From the NCBI GenBank assembly GCA_000681355.2, contig JJNX02000010.1, forward strand, positions 1 to 41,128: a DNA stretch of 41,128 nucleotides. The letters run 5' to 3'. Every line of letters starts with the position of its first letter. The first letter of the stretch is position 1. The notes beneath the pieces are model-generated. The model had not been told where the DNA came from and did no database searches. It worked only from the letters and a program-made list of their open reading frames with translations. This DNA is from Peptococcaceae bacterium SCADC1_2_3 (GTDB lineage Bacteria; Bacillota; Desulfotomaculia; Desulfotomaculales; Nap2-2B). This document shows, in pieces, positions 17,330 through 26,224 of the stretch. The position numbers were made by a program, and so were the translations under genes.

Positions 17330-18127
17330 TTGGTGTATAATAAATATGAAGGATATAAAGGACAAAAAGGAGTTTTTGAAACGGCCTACTTTAAAGAAAA
17401 GAAAAAAGAGGAAAAGCAGTTTTTTTACCGCCCCAAATTAAATAACCCTTCTCTCCAAAAAGAGTTAAAGTTAGATTATTTTCAAGAAAGAGCCATTATG
17501 GCTTTAAGGTCTGGCTCATCCGTTATCGTAGCTGCCCCAACCGGAACAGGAAAAACTTTAATTGCGGAAAAATTACTGGCCGATGTTTTAACCAAAGAAA
17601 AAGGGGTTATTTATACTTCCCCCATTAAAGCTTTATCCAACCAAAAGTACCGTGATTTTGGCGCCTTGTTTGGGCGGGATAAGGTAGGTCTTATTACCGG
17701 CGATTTATCAATTAATGAAAGGGCGCCTGTGCTGGTAATGACTACTGAAATCTTTCGTAACTGGTGTTTTGCCCAGCCTGATGAACTGCAAAACATTTCC
17801 CACGTTATTTTTGATGAAATGCATTATCTGGATGATCCTGACCGGGGTACGGTGTGGGAAGAAAGTATAATTTTTGCTCCTTTACACCTTAGGCTTTTGG
17901 GGTTGTCCGCCACTATTCCCAATATTTATGAGATTGCGGCCTGGATAAAAGAAGTTCGTCATGATGAGGTAAAGGTTATTGTAGAAAAGAAGCGGGCTGT
18001 GCCCTTAAAAACTAACTGGATTGGTCATCACGGAAATATTTTAACGGCTGCCGAAGCACAAGCGGAAATAAAAGCCCAATCAGACGCGCGTAAAGAACGC
18101 TACCGCGAGGAAAAAAAGAATGAGTAA
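17330..18127 (+). CDS. Ski2-like DExH RNA helicase, N-terminal RecA domain (split gene, part 1)
   Basis: This 265-residue frame holds the first RecA-like domain of an SF2 helicase: Walker A AAPTGTGKT (69-77), motif Ia TSPIKALSNQKYRDF, motif Ib, motif II DEMH (162-165) and motif III SAT (193-195). Family members of this Ski2/Mtr4-like type unwind RNA. The frame stops after YREEKKNE within the linker to the second domain, which is encoded by the overlapping frame at 18120. The true start is unclear: no in-frame ATG precedes residue 57, a GTG at 17333 is the nearest standard codon, and a TATAAT at 17336-17341 overlaps it. Confidence 0.8.
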   Translation: MVYNKYEGYKGQKGVFETAYFKEKKKEEKQFFYRPKLNNPSLQKELKLDYFQERAIMALRSGSSVIVAAPTGTGKTLIAEKLLADVLTKEKGVIYTSPIKALSNQKYRDFGALFGRDKVGLITGDLSINERAPVLVMTTEIFRNWCFAQPDELQNISHVIFDEMHYLDDPDRGTVWEESIIFAPLHLRLLGLSATIPNIYEIAAWIKEVRHDEVKVIVEKKRAVPLKTNWIGHHGNILTAAEAQAEIKAQSDARKERYREEKKNE

Positions 18128-19688
18128 AGTTTTAGCGAACCTTGAACCACAAATTTCCTGCACGGAAGTAATTGAAGTTATTCAGGAGCATTTACCGTCT
18201 CTTTATTTTACCTTTGGACGCCGGCGAACTGAAGTACTGGCCGAAGAACTAAGCAGGCAGTGGGACTTTCTAAACATGGAGGAAAAACAAAAAACAAGGC
18301 AGTTTATCCGCCAAGCAGAGGAAAAAAATCCTGGTTTATTTAACTTGCGGCGGGAAAATTTGCGACGGTTTCTCTATCAAGGTATTGGCTACCACCACGC
18401 CGGTTTATCCCCGGCCCTGAAGGATTTAGTGGAGCGGCTTTATGAGTCCCGTTTGACTTACGTTTTGTTTTGTACGGAAACTTTTGCCGTAGGCGTTAAT
18501 TTTCCAGCCGCCAGCACCATTTTTGATTCTTGTCGTAAATGGGACGGTCAGGTGTTTCGTAATTTGCATAACCGGGAATTTTTTCAAATGGCCGGCCGCT
18601 CCGGGCGGCGGGGTTATGATGAAGTAGGACGGGTGTTTGTTTGCCTGGACCAGCGCTTTCCGGAGCAAATGGCTTTTTATGAGGAAGACAAAATAGAGCC
18701 AGTTCAGGGTCGCCTAACGGTCACTCCCAACACGGTTTTAAACCTTTTACACTGGAAAAATGAAGCGGAAATTAAAACATTTTTAGAACAAAACCTGGCG
18801 GCTTATCAAAACAATAAAGAAATGAGCCATATAAAACAAGAAATATTAAAGTCGGAAGCTGAATTGGCTAGGCAAGAAGAGGTTTTTTGTGCTGTCCGCC
18901 GGACCCCCGCCTGTCAGCTTCAGCGCCTAAAATTACGGCAGGAATTAAATTACCTCTCGCGGCGTAAAAACCGGCATTCCCTTATGGCTAGGGAAAGAAA
19001 GAAAGAGATTTATTCTCTTTTGAAGAACGAACGCCAGAAATGTAACGATAAAATATGCTGTCGGACCGAAAAAAGAATAAAAAAAATTACCGAGAAAATA
19101 AATTTCTTTAACCGGCAGGCCAACTACCTGAGTAAAAATAGCCGGGAATATGAGCAGGAATTTACGCAGGTATTAGAACTGCTGCGACGGTTGGGTTTTG
19201 TTAAAGGGCGGGAATTGTTACCACGGGGACTGTTTGCTTTAAATATCCACGTTCAGGAAATTTTAGTTACGGAATTAATTTTTTCCGGGCTTTTTTTAGA
19301 GGTATCTTCTGCCGAAGCAGCGGCCATCCTGGCTGGGGTAGATTATCAGCCAGGACGCGAAGAAAGAGCAGTAAAAGGAAGTATCCCGTTAAAACAGATA
19401 ACGGCCATAAAAAATTATCTTTTGCGCCATGGAGTACCCGAACATTTTTGTCTGTGGTCACCGCTACCGGGGCCGTTGGCTTACGCCTGGTATGAAGGCG
19501 CCTCTTTTGCCACGTTGCTGAATTTAAGCAAGCTCCAAGAGGGGGATATTTTTTCTTTACTCAGACGGGAAATAGACCTGTTGCGTCAGATAGAAAGAGC
19601 AGCCGGTAATGACCCTGTTGTAACGCAGTTTGCCCAAAACCTCCGTTACAAATTAGACCGTGATGAAGTGGCCATTACGGGATTTTAA
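18120..19688 (+). CDS. Ski2-like RNA helicase, C-terminal part (split gene, part 2)
   Basis: This 522-residue frame continues the helicase directly: motif IV region LYFTFGRRRTEVLAEEL (28-44), motif V TETFAVGVNFPA (119-130) and motif VI QMAGRSGRRG (156-165). A basic, coiled-coil-prone stretch (about 225-345) and a helical C-terminal domain follow. Its ATG overlaps the stop of part 1 by eight bases (ATGAGTAA) and GAGG lies nine bases upstream, so it could be translated by coupling. Losing one A from the A7 run at 18111-18117 would fuse the frames. A two-subunit enzyme, a frameshift mutation and a sequence error all remain possible. Confidence 0.8.
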   Translation: MSKVLANLEPQISCTEVIEVIQEHLPSLYFTFGRRRTEVLAEELSRQWDFLNMEEKQKTRQFIRQAEEKNPGLFNLRRENLRRFLYQGIGYHHAGLSPALKDLVERLYESRLTYVLFCTETFAVGVNFPAASTIFDSCRKWDGQVFRNLHNREFFQMAGRSGRRGYDEVGRVFVCLDQRFPEQMAFYEEDKIEPVQGRLTVTPNTVLNLLHWKNEAEIKTFLEQNLAAYQNNKEMSHIKQEILKSEAELARQEEVFCAVRRTPACQLQRLKLRQELNYLSRRKNRHSLMARERKKEIYSLLKNERQKCNDKICCRTEKRIKKITEKINFFNRQANYLSKNSREYEQEFTQVLELLRRLGFVKGRELLPRGLFALNIHVQEILVTELIFSGLFLEVSSAEAAAILAGVDYQPGREERAVKGSIPLKQITAIKNYLLRHGVPEHFCLWSPLPGPLAYAWYEGASFATLLNLSKLQEGDIFSLLRREIDLLRQIERAAGNDPVVTQFAQNLRYKLDRDEVAITGF

Positions 19689-19723
19689 GAAGTTAAAGTA
19701 ATTGAGGGGGGTATAAGTTAAAC

Positions 19724-19990
19724 ATGGCTAAGGAACAACCAGTTTACCAGAATCGTATTATTATTGATCCAGAAATTCTCGCTGGAAAACCAGTGATTAA
19801 AGGAACGCGCATCCCTGTCGAGTTGGTTCTTAAGCGCCTTTCCCAAGATTTTGAGCTTAATTCACTCTTTAAAGCATATCCCCGTCTCACCCTTGAGGAT
19901 GTTAAGGCATGTCTTGAGTACGCGTATGCTTTAGTAGAGGGAGAGGATGTTTATCCTATTTCAGTTCAATCACAGGGCGCTACGATATGA
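19724..19990 (+). CDS. DUF433-family antitoxin-like protein
   Basis: This 88-residue protein has the DUF433 pattern: IIIDPEILAGKPVIKGTRIP at about 12-31, then a helix-turn-helix-like segment with LTLEDVKACLEYA. DUF433 proteins are usually the antitoxin partner of a PIN-like DUF5615 protein (sometimes called VapB45-like). Its stop overlaps the next start in ATGA, which supports coupled expression. GAGGGGGG lies upstream. Codon choice (more CTT, CTC and CGC-rich arginine) looks somewhat different from neighbours, hinting at transfer, but this was not measured. Confidence 0.85.
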   Translation: MAKEQPVYQNRIIIDPEILAGKPVIKGTRIPVELVLKRLSQDFELNSLFKAYPRLTLEDVKACLEYAYALVEGEDVYPISVQSQGATI

Positions 19991-20340
19991 AGTTTCTTTT
20001 AGATGAAAGTGCTGACTTTCCACTTGCTTCTTATCTTAAAGAAATTGGCCACGACGTAACTGCTATAGCTCATGATTATCCACATGCTCTTAAAGACCAT
20101 GAAGTATTGGATATTGCCTATCGAGAACAACGTATCCTTATTACTAACGACCGTGATTTTGGTGAGCTTATTTTTCGCCGAAGGTTACCTCACACTGGCG
20201 TTATTCTTTTTAGATTAGGGATAGAAACCCTCGAAAATAAACGTACCTGGCTTCAACACATTCTTACTAACTATGCCCATGATTTACATTCTTTCCTCGT
20301 TGTTACTGAACGAGGTGTTCGTGTACGCCGGATGAAATAA
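19987..20340 (+). CDS. DUF5615 PIN-like toxin candidate
   Basis: This 117-residue protein shows the PIN-like fold seen in DUF5615: an early acidic residue in FLLDES (Asp6), then ILITNDRDFGELIF with Asp55 and Asp57 as likely metal ligands. Such proteins are inferred to be RNases, held in check by the DUF433 partner encoded just before with a four-base overlap. The pair has the typical order antitoxin then toxin. Biochemical activity is unproven for this family branch. Confidence 0.85.
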   Translation: MKFLLDESADFPLASYLKEIGHDVTAIAHDYPHALKDHEVLDIAYREQRILITNDRDFGELIFRRRLPHTGVILFRLGIETLENKRTWLQHILTNYAHDLHSFLVVTERGVRVRRMK

Positions 20341-20357
20341 TATTGATGGTAAAGAAT

Positions 20358-21242
20358 TTAAATCCATATTTTAGGGTTTTTGGTCAACCTGGTTGGAAGC
20401 CAATTTACCCCCCCCCGCTTAGGTAACTTTACTTCAAAAGTTACCGGCGAAGAGGAAACCATAATTTCACCGTCATTTAAATCAACAATATTTTTAACGA
20501 TATACAAACCCATCCCCCGTCCTTCACCTTTAGTAGTAAATCCTGGCTCAAACATAGTTTGGATAACTTTTTGGTTAATTTCAGGACCAGTATTAATTAC
20601 CTTAATACCGTAATAAGATTCATCATTATATATTTCTATTTTAACCTGCCGTTGGTCAGGATGCAGCAGGACTACTGCTTCGAAGGCGTTATCTATTAAA
20701 TTCCCTAAAATGCGGTTTAAGTCATAAGCAGAAGCCCTAAGGTACGTTAAATCAGTTTGAATATTTAATTCAAAGGCAATTCCTTGGTTGCGCGCTTGAA
20801 CTGTTTTTCTTTGAAGGAGTGCATTTACCTCGGGTTTTTTCAGAAACATAATTTGGGAAGCAAAGCGCGCCTCAGATACAATTTCAGTTAAATATTCACT
20901 GGCCGCTTCAGTATGACCAATTTGAAGCAAGCCGTAAATAGTTTGGATGTGATTTAAGTAGTCATGGCGCTGGGCGCGAATATAATTATTAACGTCATTT
21001 AAAGTCTTTAGTTTTTCTTCTTGCGATTCAAACAAGTTTTTTTGCAGCCGGCTTAATTTGATTATTTTTAAGGTTTCTAAAGTAAAAAAGAGGTTAAACA
21101 AAATTAAGACGAAGATTATGATCGCCCATTTTAACGCTAGGAGTTGAGCAAAAAAGCTAAAATATAGGGTGAGGATTAAGACAGCTAAAGCTTGCCCGCC
21201 AAAAAAGATCACGGGTATCTCCGGCCAGGGTAACATTTTCAA
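20358..21242 (-). CDS. Spo0B/CitA-type sensor histidine kinase, orphan
   Basis: This 294-residue protein has two N-terminal membrane helices (about 10-34 and 38-56), a Spo0B-type phosphotransfer helical hairpin with His93 in QRHDYLNHIQ, and a GHKL ATPase domain with N-box NLIDNAFEAV (181-190) and G-box GMGLYIVKNIVD. It has no PAS or extracytoplasmic sensor domain. No response regulator is adjacent, so its partner is unknown; Spo0-type relays or a CitB/DcuR-like regulator are possibilities. The start is TTG at 21242 or the in-frame ATG at 21236. It is convergent with the toxin gene. Confidence 0.82.
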   Translation of the reverse strand: MKMLPWPEIPVIFFGGQALAVLILTLYFSFFAQLLALKWAIIIFVLILFNLFFTLETLKIIKLSRLQKNLFESQEEKLKTLNDVNNYIRAQRHDYLNHIQTIYGLLQIGHTEAASEYLTEIVSEARFASQIMFLKKPEVNALLQRKTVQARNQGIAFELNIQTDLTYLRASAYDLNRILGNLIDNAFEAVVLLHPDQRQVKIEIYNDESYYGIKVINTGPEINQKVIQTMFEPGFTTKGEGRGMGLYIVKNIVDLNDGEIMVSSSPVTFEVKLPKRGGVNWLPTRLTKNPKIWI

Positions 21243-21454
21243 AAGAAACAGCCTTTCTTGTTATGCCAGATAAAGATATGTGATGGTATGTATATATTTC
21301 GCTAAATTTTAAGTAAAACCTTTTAAATCTTAAATATTTATAACTTTATTTTCCAACAAATTAAGTTATATTCCGACATAGCTTTTAAAAGTATAATTAA
21401 TAAAAAACCTTTAGATAGGGTAAACTTCCTTAAAAGGGGGGTTTAAGGGAGATA

Positions 21455-21724
21455 ATGGAGCAAAACAAGTTTTTCTGGGGGGCCTCTTTTGGGCTTTTTT
21501 TTGGGATGGTGGTTTTTGGAGTTCAGGTATCCCTTGGTGCGCTGAATGATACTTTACAGTTAAAAGAGCCACTTAAATTTGGCCAGATAGAAAAAACATC
21601 TTCCGGCGTGTATCAAATAAAATTACTAGGTAAAAATTGGACTATTTATTTACCGGAAAAAAATTTACCGCTTAAATCATTGCTTGAAAATAAAGACTAT
21701 GATATAAGAAAGTTATTAGACTAA
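21455..21724 (+). CDS. Small membrane-anchored protein of unknown function
   Basis: This 89-residue protein has one N-terminal hydrophobic segment (about 6-29) and a mostly polar C-terminal part with beta-like segments (YQIKLLGKNWTIYLP). The ATG at 21455 follows AAGGGAG. It lies just before thrC and is divergent from the kinase, from which it is separated by about 210 AT-rich bases containing a TATAAT at 21392-21397. I do not recognise a family. A signal anchor exposing a small outer domain is the simplest reading. Confidence 0.6.
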   Translation: MEQNKFFWGASFGLFFGMVVFGVQVSLGALNDTLQLKEPLKFGQIEKTSSGVYQIKLLGKNWTIYLPEKNLPLKSLLENKDYDIRKLLD

Positions 21725-21736
21725 AGGGGAAGACAA

Positions 21737-21755
21737 GGGGACGGTTCCTCTGTCT
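21737..21755. repeat. Solo REP-like arm before thrC
   Basis: GGGGACGGTTCCTCTGTCT matches the start of the purM-proximal REP arm at 6919 over GGGGACGGTTC. No inverted partner is present, so it looks like half an element or a remnant. Confidence 0.5.
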
Positions 21756-21784
21756 AAAAAATTGAGATAGGAGTGACCTTTTAT

Positions 21785-23278
21785 TTGTTATACGAAAGCA
21801 CCAGAGGAAAAATTCATTCTTTTAGTGCGGCTAGAGCAATTAAGTCAGGGATGGCTCCTGACGGAGGACTCTTTGTGCCCTCTGTCCCTATCCATATAAC
21901 TAAACAACAGCTTAATGGTTTAGTTGGAGTAAGTTATCAAGAACGGGCTCTTTATATTTTAAATTTATTTCTGACGGATTTTACTCCGGCCCAATTAAAG
22001 GAAAGCATTACCGGATCTTACCACCAAAAAAATTTCCCCGGTCCTAAAATTGCTCCCGTAAAAAAATTAAACGCCGGGCTCTACCTTTTAGAATTATGGC
22101 ACGGGCCCACCGGGGCTTTTAAGGACTTTGCCCTGCAAATACTGCCTTATCTTCTTCACTACGCGGTGACTAAAACAGGAGAAGATAAAAAAATAGCTAT
22201 TTTGGTCGCTACCTCCGGAGATACCGGAAAGGCGGCCCTGGAAGGATTTAAGGACGTTGAAGGAACAAAAATTATTGTTTTTTACCCGGCCGAAGGGGTC
22301 AGTAAAATACAGGAGTTGCAAATGGTTACCCAGGAAGGAAGCAATGTCCGGGTGGTGGCCGTAAGGGGTAATTTTGACCAGACTCAAAGAGGGGTAAAGG
22401 AAATTTTTAAGGAGATGCCTTATTTGCTTCCCGAAAGTCCCTGCTGTTTTTCTTCGGCCAACTCTATTAACTGGGGAAGGCTGGTACCGCAAATTGTTTA
22501 TTATTTTTCGGCTTACCTGGATTTACAAAAACAGGGGGAAATAACTCCTCCGGAAGAAATAAATTTTGTGGTTCCAACCGGAAATTTTGGTAATATTTTA
22601 GCGGCTTTTTACGCCCGGCAAATGGGTTTACCTGTTCGAAAATTAATTTGCGCCACCAACCAAAATAACGTGTTGGCCGATTTTATCCGTACCGGGTTTT
22701 ATGACCGCAACCGGATTTTTTACCAGACCATTTCTCCTTCCATGGATATTCTGGTGGCCAGCAACCTGGAGCGCTTACTTTACGAAGTTACCGGCCATAA
22801 GGCGGTTAAAGTAGAAAAGTGGATGACTGATTTGCAGGAAAAAGGCCGCTTTCAGGTGGATAATGACGTTTTAGAAAAGGTAAAGGCTATTTTTTGGTCT
22901 GATTTTGCCACTGATGAGGAAACATTAACCACCATTAAGGATACTTACCGGCAGTACGATTATGTCCTGGATCCACACACCGCGGTGGGCAAAAATGTTT
23001 ACGCTAAGTATTTTTCCCAAACCGGCGACGCAAGTAAAACAGTTCTTGTTTCTACGGCCAGCCCTTTTAAATTCTGTCCCCACGTGGTTAAAGCAATTTT
23101 GGGTGAGAAAGCAACCCAAAATAAAAGTGCTTTTGAGCTATTAGATGTACTGGCCCGGACTACCGGTTTAGAAATCCCGCCCGGACTAAAAAATCTGGCC
23201 CAAAAAACAGTTCGTCATACCCTGGTTATAGACCCGGCCGGGATGAAGCAAACGGTAATTAACAGCTTAACTTCATAA
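21785..23278 (+). CDS. thrC: Threonine synthase
   Basis: ThrC converts O-phosphohomoserine to threonine with PLP. From TTG at 21785 it has 497 residues and begins with LYESTRGKIHSF, the typical start of the family; an in-frame GTG at 21773 overlaps the AGGAG (21769-21773) and is less likely. The PLP lysine is in GAFKDFALQ. The long form with the extra N-terminal THR4-like region fits its length. It stands alone: hom and thrB are not in the window. A REP-like arm is upstream. The ger operon follows after 62 bases. Confidence 0.94.
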   Translation: MLYESTRGKIHSFSAARAIKSGMAPDGGLFVPSVPIHITKQQLNGLVGVSYQERALYILNLFLTDFTPAQLKESITGSYHQKNFPGPKIAPVKKLNAGLYLLELWHGPTGAFKDFALQILPYLLHYAVTKTGEDKKIAILVATSGDTGKAALEGFKDVEGTKIIVFYPAEGVSKIQELQMVTQEGSNVRVVAVRGNFDQTQRGVKEIFKEMPYLLPESPCCFSSANSINWGRLVPQIVYYFSAYLDLQKQGEITPPEEINFVVPTGNFGNILAAFYARQMGLPVRKLICATNQNNVLADFIRTGFYDRNRIFYQTISPSMDILVASNLERLLYEVTGHKAVKVEKWMTDLQEKGRFQVDNDVLEKVKAIFWSDFATDEETLTTIKDTYRQYDYVLDPHTAVGKNVYAKYFSQTGDASKTVLVSTASPFKFCPHVVKAILGEKATQNKSAFELLDVLARTTGLEIPPGLKNLAQKTVRHTLVIDPAGMKQTVINSLTS

Positions 23279-23340
23279 TTTCTGCTTATTTTGGCTATCC
23301 TACCTCCTAAAGGATATTTTCGTTAAACGGAGGAAAAAGG

Positions 23341-25146
23341 ATGGCTTTTTGGTCGGGCCTCAAAGAGTTGTTTACCTTTCAAGCGCCCGTAGAACAAGCC
23401 GGGGAACAGGAAACACCGCCAGGACAACTAGGACAAAAAGAAAAAAAAGATCAGCCGAAGGAAAAAACAAGAGCCGAAAAAGAGACTGAATTACTACCAT
23501 TATCCCCCTCCCCCGAAATGCCCTCCCGGGAGCCCAAAAGCCGTTTTCGTCTTCCGGTAAGGGCGGCGGCCTGGCCTAAGTTTCACGCGCCTAAAACAAA
23601 AACCGAAATAGCCCAAAAGAAAATAGCGGCCAGCCTGGAGGTGAATATTACCCGGTTAAAGGAAATATTTCACCTGCCCCAAAACAGGGATATTGTTTTT
23701 CGTGATTTTTCCATTGGGACAAACCCGCCGGTAACCGCCGCCCTTATTTTTGTTGATGGGTTAACCGACCGAAATTTACAGAACAGCCACGTTTTAGAGC
23801 CCTTAATGTTTTTATCCCGTTTGCGTTTAGACCCTGGACCCACCCTGCTGGAAACCATCATGACCCGTCTTTTACCTGGCAACCAGGCTGAAACAACCGA
23901 TGACCTTAATACGGTAGTTGACGCTATTTTAGATGGTTCGACGGCTATTTTAATTGATTTTTGTCCTAAAGCAATTTTTGTGGAAACAAAAGGATGGGAG
24001 CATCGTACGGTTAGCCGGCCTACTGCGGAACTGGTTATCCGGGGTCCCCAGGAGGGTTTTACCGAAACTCTGCGGGTCAATACGGCTTTAATTCGCCGTT
24101 CCTTTCATTCTCCTGATTTGGTGACGGAGTTTATTAAAATAGGTCGTCTTAGTCGGCTTAACTGCGCCGTAATGTACGTCAATGGCTTAACCGACCCTAA
24201 ACTGGCGGCGGAAGTTAAAAACCGTCTTAACCACCTTGCCACTGATTACGTAGGGGAAAGCGGCGTCTTAGAGCAGTTTATTGAGGATAATACCTTTGGT
24301 TTTGTTCCTCAAATCCTGACCACAGAAAGGCCGGATCGCGTAGTGGCCGGACTTACCGAAGGCCAGGTGGCCCTTTTGCTGGAAGGAAATCCCTTTGCTT
24401 TACTTGTTCCGGCCACCTTTTTTGCTCTTTTTCATACGGCCGAAGACGCCTATATTCGTTGGCCCTACGGTACTATTTTAAGATTTATCCGTTTGTTTGG
24501 CTTTTTTATGGCTACCTTCCTACCCGGTATTTATATAGCCGTTATTGGTTACCACCATGAAATGATTCCTACGGATTTGCTCATGTCTATTGCCGCGGCC
24601 CGTGAAAATGTTCCTTTTCCCTCGGTCGTAGAATTATTAGTAATGGAGTTTGTCTTTGAACTTATCCGGGAGGCAGGCATTCGCATTCCTGGTTTGATTG
24701 GCCCTACTTTAAGCATTGTAGGGGCATTAATTTTAGGTCAGGCTGCGGTGGCCGCAAATATTATCAGCCCTATTTTAATTATTGTGGTGGCCGTTACCGC
24801 TATTGGCAGCTTTGCCGTACCTAATTATATCCTTAATTTTAGCGTTCGCCTGCTGCAATTTATCTATATCTTCCTGGGAGCAATTTTTGGTATTTGGGGG
24901 TTGGTAGTTGGGATTTATATCCAACTTGTTCTTTTATCCGGGATTAAATCTTTTGGTGTACCCTTTTTAGCTCCCCTGGCTACAATTAAACAGGCCACCG
25001 CCGATGTATTCATCAGGGGGCCGGTGTGGAAGCAAGAAGAGCGCCCAGGTTTTCTTAAGCCGCAGCGTAAACAGAGGCAGCCTAAAGTAAGCCGTAAATG
25101 GATAAATCAGCCAAAAAAGGGGAATTCTAATGCGTCGGGAAAATAA
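23341..25146 (+). CDS. gerAA: Spore germination receptor subunit A (GerA family)
   Basis: This 601-residue protein is the A subunit of an inner-membrane germinant receptor. Residues 1-85 are polar and rich in Lys, Glu and Pro. The soluble GerAA domain follows (DFSIGTNPPVTAALIFVDGL, LLDGSTAIL-like segment), then about five membrane helices in the last third (ILRFIRLFGFFMATFLPG, FELIREAGIRIPGLIGPTLS). The basic tail ends at the start of gerAB, which it overlaps by 17 bases. A weak sigma-G-like pair (TTCATAA at 23272 and TATCCTA at 23296, 17 apart) lies upstream but is tentative. Start ATG follows CGGAGG. The germinant cannot be predicted. Confidence 0.92.
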   Translation: MAFWSGLKELFTFQAPVEQAGEQETPPGQLGQKEKKDQPKEKTRAEKETELLPLSPSPEMPSREPKSRFRLPVRAAAWPKFHAPKTKTEIAQKKIAASLEVNITRLKEIFHLPQNRDIVFRDFSIGTNPPVTAALIFVDGLTDRNLQNSHVLEPLMFLSRLRLDPGPTLLETIMTRLLPGNQAETTDDLNTVVDAILDGSTAILIDFCPKAIFVETKGWEHRTVSRPTAELVIRGPQEGFTETLRVNTALIRRSFHSPDLVTEFIKIGRLSRLNCAVMYVNGLTDPKLAAEVKNRLNHLATDYVGESGVLEQFIEDNTFGFVPQILTTERPDRVVAGLTEGQVALLLEGNPFALLVPATFFALFHTAEDAYIRWPYGTILRFIRLFGFFMATFLPGIYIAVIGYHHEMIPTDLLMSIAAARENVPFPSVVELLVMEFVFELIREAGIRIPGLIGPTLSIVGALILGQAAVAANIISPILIIVVAVTAIGSFAVPNYILNFSVRLLQFIYIFLGAIFGIWGLVVGIYIQLVLLSGIKSFGVPFLAPLATIKQATADVFIRGPVWKQEERPGFLKPQRKQRQPKVSRKWINQPKKGNSNASGK

Positions 25147-26224
25147 AATAGAGCTAAAAGAGGCCGTCATGCTGGTTACAATGGCGTTAATTACCGAGTT
25201 GTTCCTGACCTTTCCGGCCGTTTTAGCCTATAAAGGACAGACGGCCGCCTGGTTAGTTCTCCTGGTAGCTACTTTGGTGGCGGCGGTTGTTTTTCTTCCC
25301 ACGGTAATTTTACTGGAAAGGTACCCCGAAAAGAGTATTATTGAAATTGGGGAAGAGTTGCTGGGCCCAATAGGCAATGCTTTTTTTACCATAATTATTT
25401 TCCTTACCTTCCTGGTTATTACCAGTTTAATCTTACGTCAATATGCGGAACGTACCATAACCGTAAGCTTAAATAATTTACCTTTAAGCGTAGCTATGGT
25501 GATGCTTTTGATTGGGGCGGCCGTAGCCTGCTACCTTGGTTTGGAAGCCATTAACCGCAGTGTTTGGATAACTGGCTTTATTATTGTTTTTTTGCTTCTT
25601 TTGGTCCAATTTTTGCCTTTTCCTTACTGGCAACCGGATTACCTTTTTCCTTTAGGGGGCCCGGGTTTAAAAGAAATACTTTTTGAAGGTTTAAAAAGAA
25701 GCTCTCTTTTTGCGGAAGTGCTCTTGCTGGCGGTAATTTATCCTTCTTTGCCTAAAGGCGCCGTGCGTTCAGTAAGTTTAACCGGTCTTTTTTTAAGCGG
25801 TTTAATAATGGCCTTTACCCTTTTCACCACCCAACTGGTTTTCCCGGTTCCAGTATTTCAGGAAATGTCTTTGCCTATCTTTGAAACTTCCCGGCTGATA
25901 TATTTTGGCCGCTTTATTCAGCGGCTAGAATCAATTTTTGTTCCCCTTTGGGTTTTAGCCTGCTTAATTAAAGTTAGTCTTGGCTGCTATCTGATGTGCC
26001 TTATTCTTACCCGCTGGTTAAAACTACCTTATTATCGGCCCTTTATTTTACCGGTGGTGATAATTACAATGGCCACAGCCTTCATCCCGGCTAATATCAG
26101 TGAGGCCGTATGGGTAGATACGCAAATTGTACGTGTTTTTGGGGCCATCCCGGCTTTTGGGCTGCCGGCCTTATTGCTTCTCCTTGCTTTTTGGCGGCAA
26201 AAACAAAGAGGCAAGGTAAGATGA
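25130..26224 (+). CDS. gerAB: Spore germination receptor subunit B (APC-type permease)
   Basis: This 364-residue protein is hydrophobic throughout with about ten membrane helices and belongs to the GerAB/YndE branch of the amino acid-polyamine-organocation transporters, which binds the germinant. Typical features are the early KEAVMLVTMALITELFLTFP helix and the conserved loops before WLVLLVATLV and around LILRQYAERT. The ATG at 25130 lies within the gerAA reading frame (AAAAAGGGG upstream), and its stop overlaps the gerAC start as ATGA. Tight overlaps imply equal expression of the three subunits. Confidence 0.92.
   Translation: MRRENKIELKEAVMLVTMALITELFLTFPAVLAYKGQTAAWLVLLVATLVAAVVFLPTVILLERYPEKSIIEIGEELLGPIGNAFFTIIIFLTFLVITSLILRQYAERTITVSLNNLPLSVAMVMLLIGAAVACYLGLEAINRSVWITGFIIVFLLLLVQFLPFPYWQPDYLFPLGGPGLKEILFEGLKRSSLFAEVLLLAVIYPSLPKGAVRSVSLTGLFLSGLIMAFTLFTTQLVFPVPVFQEMSLPIFETSRLIYFGRFIQRLESIFVPLWVLACLIKVSLGCYLMCLILTRWLKLPYYRPFILPVVIITMATAFIPANISEAVWVDTQIVRVFGAIPAFGLPALLLLLAFWRQKQRGKVR

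Noticed and set aside
17346-17441. Alternative ATG start of the helicase at 17346
   Set aside because: It is in another frame, encodes a 31-residue Lys-rich peptide and stops before the helicase motifs; at most it shows that the helicase start is uncertain.
22094-22492. 132-residue minus frame inside thrC
   Set aside because: Antisense shadow of the threonine synthase reading frame, no ribosome site.
23670-24080. 136-residue minus frame inside gerAA
   Set aside because: Antisense shadow of a conserved GerA protein.
26110-26220. Longer gerAC from 26110
   Set aside because: It overlaps gerAB by over 100 bases, and would bury the lipoprotein signal peptide that begins at 26221.
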